The notes beneath the pieces are model-generated. The model made no database searches. It saw nothing but the letters and a program-made list of their open reading frames with translations, and was not told the DNA's origin. From assembly GCF_012524205.1 (NCBI RefSeq), contig NZ_JABACI010000001.1, positions 186,001 through 250,000 of the forward strand: 64,000 bases of DNA, in the 5' to 3' direction. Below, piece after piece: positions 1-9,711 of the stretch. Made by a program: the position numbers and the translations under genes. Within the stretch, counting starts at the first letter, position 1. Each line of letters opens with the position of its first letter. This DNA is from Microbacterium salsuginis. GTDB taxonomy: Bacteria > Actinomycetota > Actinomycetes > Actinomycetales > Microbacteriaceae.

Positions 1-63
1 TCGCGTCATCGAAGGCGCGGCGCCCTCTGCGCGCTCGGCACCCGACAGCGCAAGGAAGCGAGC

Positions 64-888
64 ATGTCAGACACCAACGTCCTCCCCGCCACCGGCCTCG
101 GCACAGAGCCGATCATCCGGCTCGTCGGGGTCAAGAAGTCATTCGGTCCGGTCAGCGTCCTCAAGGGCGTCGACCTCGAAGTCCACCCGGGAAAGGTCAC
201 CGCACTGGTCGGCGACAACGGCGCGGGCAAGTCCACACTCATCAAGGGTCTCGCGGGCGTCCAGCCCTACGACGAGGGCGAAGTCCTCATCGATGGCCAG
301 CACCGCGACCTGCACACGCCGCGAGACGCGGCGCATCTCGGCATCGAGGTCGTGTACCAGGACCTCGCCCTGTGCGACAACCTCGACATCGTGCAGAACA
401 TGTTCCTCGGACGCGAGGAGGTCTCGCTCGGCACGTTCGATGAGGGACGCATGGAGAAGGACGCCTCCGACACGCTGCGCTCCCTGTCGGTGCGCACCGT
501 GAAGTCGGTGCGGCAGAAGGTCTCGAGCCTGTCCGGCGGGCAGCGGCAGACGGTCGCCATCGCCCGCGCGGTGCTGAAGAAGGCGCGTGTGGTCATCCTC
601 GACGAGCCGACCGCCGCACTCGGCGTCGCGCAGACCGAGCAGGTCCTGAACCTGGTCAAGCGTCTCTCCGAGCAGGGCGTCGCCGTGGTCCTCATCAGCC
701 ACAATCTCGCCGACGTGTTCGAGGTCGCCGACGACATCGCCGTGCTCTACCTCGGCCAGATGGTCGCCCAGATCCCCACGAGCCAGACGACCCGCGACGA
801 CGTCGTGGGCTACATCACCGGCACCAAGACCCTCGGCGTGCAGATCGTCGGCACCGAGACCATCCGCACCGAAGGAGGCGTGGAATGA
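64..888 (+). CDS. Sugar ABC transporter ATP-binding protein (single-domain, XylG/FrcA-like)
   Basis: This 274-residue cytoplasmic ATPase would energise the sugar permease encoded next to it. The Walker A motif GDNGAGKST is at about residues 50-58, the signature LSGGQ at 156-160 and the Walker B with LDEPT at 176-183. It has one nucleotide-binding domain rather than the fused pair of RbsA or XylG of E. coli, so two copies must assemble with the permease. The start has AAGGAAG eight bases upstream. The 63 bases before it have no stop in this frame, so a longer start off-window cannot be excluded. It overlaps the permease gene by four bases (ATGA). The substrate-binding protein is probably just upstream of the window. 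Assignment to xylose, ribose or fructose type is inference from family. Confidence 0.88.
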   Translation: MSDTNVLPATGLGTEPIIRLVGVKKSFGPVSVLKGVDLEVHPGKVTALVGDNGAGKSTLIKGLAGVQPYDEGEVLIDGQHRDLHTPRDAAHLGIEVVYQDLALCDNLDIVQNMFLGREEVSLGTFDEGRMEKDASDTLRSLSVRTVKSVRQKVSSLSGGQRQTVAIARAVLKKARVVILDEPTAALGVAQTEQVLNLVKRLSEQGVAVVLISHNLADVFEVADDIAVLYLGQMVAQIPTSQTTRDDVVGYITGTKTLGVQIVGTETIRTEGGVE

Positions 889-2156
889 GCAGCAACGCGA
901 CCCGGACCGAGGCGGCACCCGACCCGGTCGCGAGCGACCTGATCGGCAGCGGCGTCGAGGGCGGGCTGATGGATCAGGTGCAGGCCTGGTGGCAGCGCGT
1001 GCGCGGCGGCGATATGGGGGCACTCCCCGCCGTCGGCGGACTCGTGGTGCTCGGCATCCTGTTCTCGATCCTCAGCCCGTTCTTCCTCACCGAGCGCAAC
1101 TTCGCCAACCTGCTGAACCAGGCGGCCACCCTCGTCGTGCTCGGCATGGCGCTGGTGTTCGTGCTGCTGCTGGGCGAGATCGACCTGTCAGCAGGCGTCA
1201 CCGGCGGCGTGGGCATGGCGCTGTTCGTGGTGCTCAACGCCCAGTTCGGCATCCCCTGGCCGCTCGCACTGCTCATCGGCTTCGGCTTCGGCTTCCTGAC
1301 CGGCGCGTTGATAGGCTTCTTCGTCGCCCGGATCGGGATCCCATCGTTCGTCGTGACGTTGGGACTGTTCCTGGGATTCCAGGGTCTGGCGCTGGTCATC
1401 ATCGGGCCCGGCGGGCTGTACCGTCTCGAGGTGCCCGAGCTCGTCGCGATCCAGAACGGCAACCTGCCGGTCTGGGCCGGCTGGCTGATGCTCGTCATCA
1501 TGCTCGCGATCTCGGCGGCGACGTCGTTCTGGGATCGCGCCCGGCGCACCCGTGCCGGAGTGCCCAACCGAGCGGTGTCGCTGGTGTGGATCAAGCTGGC
1601 GGCGATCGCGGTCATCGGCGGCACCGTCGTCTACATCCTCAACCAGAACCGCGGACAGTCCGTGGTCGAGGTCGCCGGTGTGCCGATCGTCGTGCCCGTC
1701 GTGCTCACGATCCTGTGGATCGGGTCGTTCGTGCTCGACCGCACGAAGTTCGGGCGCTACGTCTACGCGATCGGCGGCAACGCCGAGGCGGCACGTCGTT
1801 CGGGTATCAAGGTGCGCTGGATCAAGTGGTGGGCGTTCGTCATCTGCTCGAGCCTCGCGGTGTTCTCGGCTCTGCTCAGCGTCGCCCGCGTGGGATCGGT
1901 CGACGCCACCGTCGGCCGCGACATCGTGCTCTCGGGTGTCGCCGCGGCCGTCGTCGGCGGTGTGAGCCTGTTCGGTGGACGAGGACGCCTCATCCACGCC
2001 GCGATCGGCGCGCTCGTGATCGCCGTCATCACCAACGGCCTGGCCCTGCTGAACCTGCCGGCGGGCATCAACCTGCTCGTGACGGGTGGCGTGCTGATCC
2101 TCGCTGCGACCGTCGACGCACTGTCGCGGCTGCGCTCCGGCGGCGCCAGAACCTAG
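885..2156 (+). CDS. Sugar ABC transporter permease (XylH/RbsC-like)
   Basis: This 423-residue polytopic membrane protein forms the translocation channel for the ATPase just upstream. A cytoplasmic leader of about 45 residues is followed by roughly ten hydrophobic segments. The stretch LLLGEIDLSAG at about residue 98 and the Gly-rich GVAAAVVGGVSLFGG near residue 355 are typical of the BPD_transp_2 permease family. The length is close to XylH (about 390 to 420), longer than RbsC, and includes the extra central loop (residues 210-240, rich in Arg) usual for XylH-like proteins. Translation is probably coupled to the ATPase through the ATGA overlap. The transported sugar cannot be told from sequence alone. 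Confidence 0.88.
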   Translation: MSSNATRTEAAPDPVASDLIGSGVEGGLMDQVQAWWQRVRGGDMGALPAVGGLVVLGILFSILSPFFLTERNFANLLNQAATLVVLGMALVFVLLLGEIDLSAGVTGGVGMALFVVLNAQFGIPWPLALLIGFGFGFLTGALIGFFVARIGIPSFVVTLGLFLGFQGLALVIIGPGGLYRLEVPELVAIQNGNLPVWAGWLMLVIMLAISAATSFWDRARRTRAGVPNRAVSLVWIKLAAIAVIGGTVVYILNQNRGQSVVEVAGVPIVVPVVLTILWIGSFVLDRTKFGRYVYAIGGNAEAARRSGIKVRWIKWWAFVICSSLAVFSALLSVARVGSVDATVGRDIVLSGVAAAVVGGVSLFGGRGRLIHAAIGALVIAVITNGLALLNLPAGINLLVTGGVLILAATVDALSRLRSGGART

Positions 2157-2172
2157 TCGATCGGACTGCGTC

Positions 2173-2207
2173 GCGGGCGCCGGGCGGGTCATCCGTCCGG
2201 CGCTCGC
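2173..2207. terminator. Hairpin terminator between convergent genes
   Basis: A 15-base stem (2173-2187 with 2193-2207) closes a five-base loop. Two of the pairs are G-U in the plus-strand RNA. It lies between the stops of the sugar permease and the sirtuin, which point at each other, so it could serve both strands. There is no long T tract. Confidence 0.6.
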
Positions 2208-2212
2208 GCGTG

Positions 2213-2914
<702 letters not shown>

Positions 2915-2925
2915 CGAGTCGGGCC

Positions 2926-4506
2926 CTACGCGTCGCCGGCTGTGGACGTGGGCGTGGACGGCGACCGGTCCAGCAACGCGCGCAGCGACTGGATCGTGTC
3001 GGCCTCGTCCGGGCGCTTGTCGGGCCGGTAGCCCTTCACACGCGCGAAGCGCAGTGCGACGCCGCCCGGGTAGCGCGTCGAGCGCTGCACGCCGTCGATC
3101 GCGATCTCGACCACCGTCTCAGGTCGAACGTGCACCGCGTGCGCCGAGCGATGCGTCTCGATCGTCGGAAAGTGGGCGGTCTGCCAGCGCAGGGTCTCGT
3201 CCGTCAGCCCTTTGAACGTCTTGCCCACCATGACGAAGCCCCCGGGCTCACCGAACGACCCGTCGGGATCGCGTGCACCCAGGTGCAGGTTGGACAGCTG
3301 CCCGGTACGTCGTCCCGAGCCCCACTCCACGGCCAGCACCACGAGGTCGAATGTGAGCACCGGCTTGACCTTGATCCAGCTCTTGCCCCGCCGCCCCGCC
3401 GCGTAGGCGGAGTCGATGCCCTTGACCATGACGCCCTCGTGGCCGGCGGCGAGCGCCTCACGCGAGAACTGCTCGGCGCGCTCGGGGTCGTCAGTCACGA
3501 TGCCCGGCATGCGGGAGGGCCCCGCGATCCGCTCGAGCACCTCGAGGCGGGTCGCGAGCGGTTCGTCGATCAGGTCCCGGCCGTCCAGGTGCAGGATGTC
3601 GAAGAACCACGGCCGCAGGACGGCCGCCGCGCCGTCGTTGCGTCCGTCGACGATCAGCGAGCCGAACCGGGCCATGGTGTCCTGGAACGGCCTCGGTCCG
3701 CCGTCCTCGTCGAGCGACAGCGTCTCGCCGTCGAGGATCACGCGCTGTGCAGGCAGAGCCCGGGCGGCATCGACGATCTCGGGCACCCGATGCGTGATGT
3801 CGGCGAGGCTGCGAGTGAAGACCCGCACGGTGTCGCCGTCGCGATGCACCTGGATGCGCGCGCCGTCGAGCTTGTATTCGACGGATGCTGCGCCCCCGAG
3901 GGTCGCCAGCGCCTCCGCCGTCGAAGCCGCCGTCGAGGCGAGCATCGGCAGGACGCCGCGACCGACCTCGAGGCCGACGGCGCTGAGGTCGTCGGGTGTG
4001 CCGGTCAGCGCGATGCGCGCGGTCTCGCCCAGATCTCCCGACAGCATCGCGGCCCGGCGGACCGTCGCGGCATCCCGCTCGGACGCCTTCGCGATCGCAT
4101 CCAGCAGGACGCCCTCGAGCGCGCCGGTGCGCAGCTCGCCGAGGATCACGCGCGCGAGGAAGTCCCACTCCCCCGGCGTGGACCGGCCGGCGAGCTCGTC
4201 GAGCGTGGCGCGGCGGACAGCGACGGATCCCGGACCATCAGCGACGGCGAGCCGCGTGAGGGCCGCGTCGACGTCGAGCACGGACAGCGACGGTTCCGCG
4301 GCATGCTCGATGTCGAGGTTGCTCAGGCTCCGCCAGCCGACGCCGATCCGGCCCTGCCGGGGACGAGCCGTGAGCAGGCCGATCGCGGGCGGGATCTCGT
4401 CAGGGTCGAGATCGCGCAGCGCCGCCGCGAGCGCGGCGACCTTGGCCAGCCTCGACGACGTCGCGGTCACGGCATCCGTGGCCGTCACGAGCTCATGCAG
4501 CAGCAT
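2926..4506 (-). CDS. ATP-dependent DNA ligase (LigB-like)
   Basis: This 526-residue ligase seals nicks through a lysyl-AMP intermediate. The active-site motif YKLDGAR is at residues 211-217, with Lys212 as the adenylated residue. A DNA-binding N-terminal domain comes before it, and the adenylation and OB-fold domains follow. The C-terminal motif with WIKVKP is present. The reading frame stays open for another 177 codons upstream, but the family N-terminus (MLLHEL) starts at 4506, and GAGAAT six bases before that ATG looks like a leaderless -10. The length fits mycobacterial LigB (about 507). It is likely an accessory repair ligase beside the essential NAD-dependent LigA, which is not in this window. 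Confidence 0.9.
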   Translation of the reverse strand: MLLHELVTATDAVTATSSRLAKVAALAAALRDLDPDEIPPAIGLLTARPRQGRIGVGWRSLSNLDIEHAAEPSLSVLDVDAALTRLAVADGPGSVAVRRATLDELAGRSTPGEWDFLARVILGELRTGALEGVLLDAIAKASERDAATVRRAAMLSGDLGETARIALTGTPDDLSAVGLEVGRGVLPMLASTAASTAEALATLGGAASVEYKLDGARIQVHRDGDTVRVFTRSLADITHRVPEIVDAARALPAQRVILDGETLSLDEDGGPRPFQDTMARFGSLIVDGRNDGAAAVLRPWFFDILHLDGRDLIDEPLATRLEVLERIAGPSRMPGIVTDDPERAEQFSREALAAGHEGVMVKGIDSAYAAGRRGKSWIKVKPVLTFDLVVLAVEWGSGRRTGQLSNLHLGARDPDGSFGEPGGFVMVGKTFKGLTDETLRWQTAHFPTIETHRSAHAVHVRPETVVEIAIDGVQRSTRYPGGVALRFARVKGYRPDKRPDEADTIQSLRALLDRSPSTPTSTAGDA

Positions 4507-4669
4507 TCCGGCATTCTCGCACCCGGCGCGGACACGTGTCCGGGCCCGACCGGCCGTTCGGGTGGCGCAACACGCCGAATCGCCCGGACGGATGCCGCGT
4601 GTCGTGCCACCCGAAGCGCTGATGTCGAGGGAGGACACGGACGGGCGCGGGCTGGCTGTGCGAGAAGCG

Positions 4670-5680
4670 TCACCCGCGCGGTCGCGCGACCACGTCGCGC
4701 ACCGCATCCTCGAGCTCGGGGAAGGCGAAGGTGTAGCCCGCGCCGGTGAGCACGCCCGGCGCGGCCCACCGGCTCTTGAGCACCAGCTCCGGCTCGGTGC
4801 GCAGCGCCCACATCGCCGGCTCCAGCATGAACCGCCATGCCGGAAGCCCGATCGGCGCGCGGACCGCCTGCCGCAGCGTCGCCATGAGGGTGCGGTTGTC
4901 GCTCGCCGCCGGGGCGGCGAGGTTGACCGGACCCGAGATGCCGGGGCGATCGCGCACGAACCGCACGGCCCCGACGACATCGTCGATATGGATCCAGCTG
5001 AAGCGCTGCCGCCCGCGCGACCGATGCGAAGGCGCACGCCCGTCGCCCGTCGGGTGCGGTCCGATGCCGCGGTAGCGGCGATGCGGGAACCACCAGCCGT
5101 CGTGCTGCGGCCCGCCCAGTCCGAGGCGTGCGAGTCTCACCAGTGCTGCGGTCGCGGGGCCGTCGCCGAGCACGATCGCCATGCGGAGGAGGGCGACTCT
5201 ACGGGTTGCGGGAAGATCGCCTGCGAAGAACTCGTCCTCCCACGTGCGGGCGACGTCGACAGAGAACCCGCTGCCCAGCTCGCCGTCGGCCTCGGTCTGA
5301 GGGCGATCCATCGCGTACCGGTAGATCGTGGCGGTGCTCGCGTTGAACCACAGCGGCGGCGGGGCTGCGGCATCCGTCACCGCCCTCCTCAGGAGGCGTG
5401 TCGTCTCGACGCGCGAGCGCAGGATCTCGTCGCGATTCGCGTCGGTGTAGCGGCAGTTCACGGACTTGCCGGCGAGGTTCACCAGGATCTCCGCACCGTC
5501 GACGAGGGAACGGATGCCGCGGCGGTCGTCCCACGTGGCATCGGCGCCGGAGCGACCGATCGTGCGGACGTCATAGCCGTCATCGGCGAGCGCACGGACG
5601 AGCGCCGAGCCGACGAACCCCGACGCTCCCGCCATGACGGCACGGCCTCGCGCCGCGGGCGCTTCGAAACGGGGATCCAT
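4670..5680 (-). CDS. TIGR01777-family NAD(P)-dependent epimerase-like protein (YfcH type)
   Basis: This short-chain dehydrogenase fold protein carries the glycine-rich nucleotide motif GASGFVGSALV near its N-terminus and the family motif NLAGKSVNCRYT near residue 85. The C-terminal DUF1731-like segment includes PAWRFMLEP. Substrate and role are unknown for the family; E. coli YfcH and plant homologues lack a settled reaction. The 336-residue form starts at 5680, where CAGACT seven bases upstream could be a leaderless -10. The family usually begins right at the glycine motif, so Met16 (start at 5635) is an alternative. It is divergent from the arfB gene. Confidence 0.82.
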   Translation of the reverse strand: MDPRFEAPAARGRAVMAGASGFVGSALVRALADDGYDVRTIGRSGADATWDDRRGIRSLVDGAEILVNLAGKSVNCRYTDANRDEILRSRVETTRLLRRAVTDAAAPPPLWFNASTATIYRYAMDRPQTEADGELGSGFSVDVARTWEDEFFAGDLPATRRVALLRMAIVLGDGPATAALVRLARLGLGGPQHDGWWFPHRRYRGIGPHPTGDGRAPSHRSRGRQRFSWIHIDDVVGAVRFVRDRPGISGPVNLAAPAASDNRTLMATLRQAVRAPIGLPAWRFMLEPAMWALRTEPELVLKSRWAAPGVLTGAGYTFAFPELEDAVRDVVARPRG

Positions 5681-5739
5681 CGGGTTCAGTCTGGCACCAA
5701 CCCGAGAGCGGCCGCGGACGCACGGAGGATGATGGAGTC

Positions 5740-6177
5740 ATGCCAGCTCCCCACCGCCCCGGTCTCCGGGTCAGCTCGGGGCTCACGATCCCGGAGTCCG
5801 AGCTGTCCTGGCGGTTCTCGCGATCGTCCGGCCCGGGCGGCCAGGGCGTGAACACCGCCGACTCCCGAGCGGAGCTCGTGTGGGATGCCGCGCGCTCGAG
5901 CGTGCTCTCACCGGTGCAGCGCGAGAGGCTCCTCGAGCGGCTTGCCGGTCGCCTCGTCGACGGAGTGCTCACGATCGCGGCATCCGAGCACCGCGCACAG
6001 CTGCGGAACCGGGATGCCGCCCGCGCTCGCCTGGCGGCCGTCGTGGCCGAGGCGATCCGCCCACCCTCGCCCTCGCGGCGACCCACGACCCCGAGCCGGG
6101 GCGCGAAGGAGCGACGCCTGACGGCGAAGAAGCACCGCACCGACGTCAAGCAGCTCCGCCGCCGCCCCGCCGACTGA
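5740..6177 (+). CDS. arfB: Alternative ribosome-rescue factor ArfB (YaeJ-like peptidyl-tRNA hydrolase)
   Basis: ArfB frees ribosomes stalled on mRNAs lacking a stop codon by hydrolysing the peptidyl-tRNA. The catalytic GGQ is at residues 33-35 in the context SSGPGGQGVNT, as in release factors. There is no codon-recognition domain. The C-terminal 40 residues are strongly basic (RGAKERRLTAKKHR and beyond), the tail that enters the empty mRNA channel. At 145 residues it has the normal length of the family. GGAGG lies 11 bases before the ATG, so ribosome binding is only moderately supported. It is a single gene, not obviously in an operon. Confidence 0.93.
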   Translation: MPAPHRPGLRVSSGLTIPESELSWRFSRSSGPGGQGVNTADSRAELVWDAARSSVLSPVQRERLLERLAGRLVDGVLTIAASEHRAQLRNRDAARARLAAVVAEAIRPPSPSRRPTTPSRGAKERRLTAKKHRTDVKQLRRRPAD

Positions 6178-6226
6178 CCCGTTCCCCCACACGCACGCCG
6201 CCGATGCTGGCTCGCCACAATGTTCA

Positions 6227-6622
6227 GTGAGTAGTGTGACCACCATGACCGCGCCCTCTTCCGTGGACCAGGCGTCGACTGCCAGACGGCGGCGGATCAG
6301 CCGCGGGACGGTTCTGATCGTCGGCGTGCTCGTGATCCCCTTCGCCCTGAGCGCCGCCTTGAACAGCTACGGCGCTCTCACCGTGGAGAGCGCCCTCCGG
6401 ATGGCCTTCGCGACCGTGGCGGGGCAGACCATCGCGATCGTCAGCGCCGTCGTCGCGGTCGTGCTCACTGTTCGGCGCCGATACGCGCTGCCCGCGATCC
6501 TGGCCTTCGCGCTCATCGCGGCACTCATCACGACCTGGGCCATCGGCACCATGGGCACCGCCGGCGACCTCCTGCTCGAGCGCTTGAACACCATTGCCGA
6601 AGTCGACGTGTTGAATCGCTGA
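6227..6622 (+). CDS. Small three-helix membrane protein of unknown function
   Basis: I do not recognise a family. The 131-residue protein has a short Arg-rich N-terminus (residues 22-31) and three hydrophobic segments at about residues 33-55, 62-85 and 88-112, then a charged tail of about 18 residues. I prefer the GTG at 6227 because CACAAT ends five bases before it, matching the leaderless promoter pattern seen elsewhere in the window. GTG 6236 and ATG 6245 are alternatives. No Shine-Dalgarno sequence is visible for any of them. Confidence 0.65.
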   Translation: MSSVTTMTAPSSVDQASTARRRRISRGTVLIVGVLVIPFALSAALNSYGALTVESALRMAFATVAGQTIAIVSAVVAVVLTVRRRYALPAILAFALIAALITTWAIGTMGTAGDLLLERLNTIAEVDVLNR

Positions 6623-6737
6623 CCGTACCGGCGACTCCGACCCGCGGCATCCGGTCGGACGGTGTTCTTCCGCCCGTCACCTGGCAGGCCTAGCGTGGAC
6701 CCACCCGTTGTACGACGCCGTCCCCGAAGGAGACCCG

Positions 6738-7994
6738 ATGTCCCCCCGCTTCCGCTGCACGCTCGCCGTGGCCGGCGCCCTCGCGCTGGCCGCCACCGGC
6801 GCCGCGACGCCGGCTCTGGCCGCTCAGCCGCACGCCGAGTCCCCCGGCGCGACCCAGGCCGATCCCCTGCGTGTCGCGACGTTCAACCTGTCGCTCAACC
6901 GCAACGCGCCGGGACAGCTCGTCACCGACCTCTCGACCGGCACCAACGCGCAGGCTCGCACGGTGGCCGAGATCATCCAGCGCGCCGACCCGGACGTGGT
7001 GCTGCTCAACGAGTTCGACTACGTCGAGGGCGGACTCGCGGCCGATCTCTTCCGCGACAACTACCTCGAGGTCGGCCAGAACGGCGCACCGGCAGTCGAC
7101 TACCCGTATGTGTTCGTCGCTCCCTCGAACACCGGCATCCCCAGCGGATTCGACCTGAACAACGACGGCACCGTGGGCGGCGGCGACGACGCCTTCGGCT
7201 TCGGCGTGTTCGAGGGTCAGTACGGCATGCTCGTGCTGTCGAAGCATCCGATCGTCACTGATGACGTGCGCACCTTCCAGCACTTCCTGTGGAAGGACAT
7301 GCCCGGCGCACTGCTGCCCGACGACCCGGCGACGGCAGCGCCGGCCGATTGGTACTCGCCCGACGAGCTCGCCGTGATGCGCCTCTCGAGCAAGTCCCAC
7401 TGGGACATCCCGGTGCAGGTCGGTCGCCAGACCGTGCACCTGCTGGCCTCGCACCCGACTCCGCCGACGTTCGACGGCGCCGAGGACCGGAACGGCCGTC
7501 GCAATCACGACGAGATCCGTTTCTGGGCCGACTACGTCACTCCGGGCCAGGGCCGCTATATCTACGACGACGCCGGGGTGCGCGGCGGACTCAACCCGTC
7601 GCAGGCCTTCGTGATCGCGGGCGACCAGAACGCCGACCCGCTCGACGGCGACTCGGTGGATGCCGCGATCGATCAGCTGCTCGGCAACAAGCGCATCGTC
7701 GACCCGCGGCCGACCTCGGACGGCGCCGTCGAAGCCGCCGCCCTTCAGGGCGGCGCGAACGCCACCCACCGCGGCGACCCCGCCTTCGACACCGCCGACT
7801 TCGCCGACACCGCGCCGGGCAACCTGCGCGCGGACTACGTGCTGCCCTCGCGCAAGCTGCAGGTCGTCGATGCCGGCGTGTTCTGGCCCGTCTCGTCCGA
7901 CCCGCTCTCAGCCCTCACCGGGACGTTCCCGTTCCCCAGCAGCGACCACCGCCTGGTGTGGGTCGACGTGGAGCTTCCCCGCGCCGGTCGCTGA
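6738..7994 (+). CDS. Secreted endonuclease/exonuclease/phosphatase-fold protein
   Basis: The 418-residue precursor begins with a classic Sec signal peptide (basic MSPRFR, an Ala-rich core to about residue 29, likely cleavage after ALAA). The mature part is an EEP-fold hydrolase. ATFN at 47-50 supplies the metal-binding Asn, NEFDY gives the catalytic Glu near residue 92, and GDQNADP and SSDHRLVWVD give the later Asp and His motifs. Such secreted proteins cleave phosphodiesters or phosphate monoesters outside the cell. Context suggests phosphate scavenging or nuclease activity, without proof. The start has GAAGGAG six bases upstream. A start ten codons earlier is open but would spoil the signal peptide. 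Confidence 0.85.
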   Translation: MSPRFRCTLAVAGALALAATGAATPALAAQPHAESPGATQADPLRVATFNLSLNRNAPGQLVTDLSTGTNAQARTVAEIIQRADPDVVLLNEFDYVEGGLAADLFRDNYLEVGQNGAPAVDYPYVFVAPSNTGIPSGFDLNNDGTVGGGDDAFGFGVFEGQYGMLVLSKHPIVTDDVRTFQHFLWKDMPGALLPDDPATAAPADWYSPDELAVMRLSSKSHWDIPVQVGRQTVHLLASHPTPPTFDGAEDRNGRRNHDEIRFWADYVTPGQGRYIYDDAGVRGGLNPSQAFVIAGDQNADPLDGDSVDAAIDQLLGNKRIVDPRPTSDGAVEAAALQGGANATHRGDPAFDTADFADTAPGNLRADYVLPSRKLQVVDAGVFWPVSSDPLSALTGTFPFPSSDHRLVWVDVELPRAGR

Positions 7995-8000
7995 GCACCG

Positions 8001-8792
8001 TCAGCCCGTGGTGGCGGACGACTCCGCCACCACGGCCTCGACGAACCGCTCGTAGTCCTCGGGCGTCTCGTCCGCGACGATCGCGCGCAGCACGACCTCG
8101 TCGGCAGAGTCACGATAGTGACGGATGCCGTCGCCGACGCGATCCGGACCGATCACGGTGTCGCGCGCCGCGATGCCCAGTCGCGTGAAGTTGGCGGCGT
8201 ACGACGGGTAGCCCGCATAGCGCTCCGCTTCGGCCGCCAGTCGCGCCCGAGCGGCAGGATCGCTCGCGGCCCGCACGTACAGCGCCACGTGTGCGGCGGG
8301 CTCCAGTCGGTGCGCGTCGTCGGTCTGCGCGCGTGCCCGGTCGGGCGTCAGCCAGCTCAGCAGAAGCCCGTCGGATGCCTCGGCCCCGAGTCGTCGCATG
8401 CGCGGGCCGAGCGCACCCACCACGACTCCGGGTCGTTCGGACCGCACCGTCGCGCGCATCGTCGTCAGAGCCGCGGAGACGCGAGCGAGAGAGCCGGCTG
8501 CGCCGGCGCCGGAGCCGATGCCGAGCACGAGCCGGTCGACGGGCAGCCCGAGCTCATCCACACGGGCGAGCACCTCGGCGGGCGGACGCCGATCGACGGG
8601 GATCACGCCCGTCGCCAGCACCAGCCGCTCGGTGACCCGTGCGGCGGCGGCGAGCACCGCGAGCGAGTCGTGGCCGGGCGTGTCGTTGACCCACAGGGCG
8701 TGGAGTTCTGCGCGTTCCAGCAACGGCGCGATCCGAGCCGCCAGCTCGGGTCCTGCCGCCGCCGCGATGCCGATCGACAGGAGGCCGGTCAC
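8001..8792 (-). CDS. Luciferase-like (LLM) flavin-dependent oxidoreductase, shorter member
   Basis: A 263-residue TIM-barrel protein of the bacterial luciferase family, which uses reduced FMN or F420. The segments LVLGIGSGAGA near residue 93 and the VVVGALGPRM strand near residue 124 fit the F420-dependent class common in actinomycetes. The substrate cannot be inferred. It overlaps the neighbouring LLM gene by four bases (ATGA), so the two are translated together and may act on one substrate or pathway. The length is somewhat short for the family (usually 280-340). Confidence 0.8.
   Translation of the reverse strand: MTGLLSIGIAAAAGPELAARIAPLLERAELHALWVNDTPGHDSLAVLAAAARVTERLVLATGVIPVDRRPPAEVLARVDELGLPVDRLVLGIGSGAGAAGSLARVSAALTTMRATVRSERPGVVVGALGPRMRRLGAEASDGLLLSWLTPDRARAQTDDAHRLEPAAHVALYVRAASDPAARARLAAEAERYAGYPSYAANFTRLGIAARDTVIGPDRVGDGIRHYRDSADEVVLRAIVADETPEDYERFVEAVVAESSATTG
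8007..8034 (+). terminator. Hairpin after the secreted phosphatase-fold gene
   Basis: A perfect 12-base stem (8007-8018 with 8023-8034) has a four-base loop, CGAC. It begins 12 bases after the stop of the secreted protein gene and lies inside the 3' end of the opposing oxidoreductase gene. No T tract follows. Confidence 0.55.
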
Positions 8793-9667
8793 CGGGCGGC
8801 CGTCGCGTCGACCAGACGACCGACCTCACCAGCGGCCGCGTAGAACTCCGCCAGGTCGACGCGTGACGACGGCAGCAGGATGACCTCGTCGACCCCCGCC
8901 TCGAAGAACGCGCGTGTGCCCTCGGCGACCTGCGCCGGATCACCCCACACCGCGCGTTCGAGCGGGTCCGGCTTGTCGCCGACGTCCGCGCGGGCACGAG
9001 CTTCGGCATCCGGTCCGAACGCGGCCACCACATAGGCGACGATATCCGCGGCGCCCTCCTGGCCCACCGCTGCCCGCGCCTCGCGGATCGCCGCGACCGC
9101 GGCCGCGACCTCACCCGGTGTGTGACCGCTGTCGAGTACGGTGCCGTCGGCGACCTCTCCGCTCAACTGCAGGGTCTTGGGACCTTCGGCGGCGGCGTAC
9201 ACGCGCGGGGCCGCCTGAGGCGGGTAGTCCAGCCGGACGGCGTCGAGCGTCACGTAGCGCCCGGCGACATCGACCTGTTCGCCGGCCAGCAGCGCACGCA
9301 GTGCGGGCACGTACTCACGCATCAGCGTCAGCGGCGAGGCGACGCGAGCACCGACCTGGCCCATCCACGGCAGCACGCCGTGCCCCACGCCGGGGAGCAG
9401 TCGCCCCGGGAAGAGCCGTTCGATCGTCGCGATCTCCATGGCGGTCGCCGCCACATTGCGCAGCGGCATCGGCGCGATGCCGATGCCGATCTTGAGTCGC
9501 TCGGTCCATGCGAGCGCCGCGCCGACGGTCGCGAAGGCCGACTGCCGGAAGCAGTCCTCCCAGATCCACAGCTCCGGCACGCCGGCTTCCTCTGCGGCCA
9601 GGACGGCATCGCGGAACTCGTCGGGTGAATGCGTGTACGGGTTGAAGATCGCGCCGATGCGGGTCAT
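8789..9667 (-). CDS. LLM-class F420/FMN-dependent oxidoreductase
   Basis: This 292-residue member of the luciferase-like superfamily opens with RIGAIFNPYTHSPDEF and carries the typical LPGVGHG segment near residue 93. The C-terminal part, including AVWGDPAQVAEG, is the cofactor and substrate lid region of F420-dependent reductases. CAGAGT ends six bases before the ATG, so the transcript for this pair is probably leaderless. The downstream shorter paralogue is coupled by a four-base overlap. The specific reaction is unknown. Confidence 0.82.
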   Translation of the reverse strand: MTRIGAIFNPYTHSPDEFRDAVLAAEEAGVPELWIWEDCFRQSAFATVGAALAWTERLKIGIGIAPMPLRNVAATAMEIATIERLFPGRLLPGVGHGVLPWMGQVGARVASPLTLMREYVPALRALLAGEQVDVAGRYVTLDAVRLDYPPQAAPRVYAAAEGPKTLQLSGEVADGTVLDSGHTPGEVAAAVAAIREARAAVGQEGAADIVAYVVAAFGPDAEARARADVGDKPDPLERAVWGDPAQVAEGTRAFFEAGVDEVILLPSSRVDLAEFYAAAGEVGRLVDATAAR

Positions 9668-9711
9668 GCGACCACTCTGTCAGCGGGGGACGACACACGC
9701 GAGCCCGCGGT

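Noticed and set aside
1..63. End of an upstream gene
   Set aside because: No stop codon is present in any forward frame, so nothing can be assigned; probably the intergenic region or start of the ABC operon's earlier gene.
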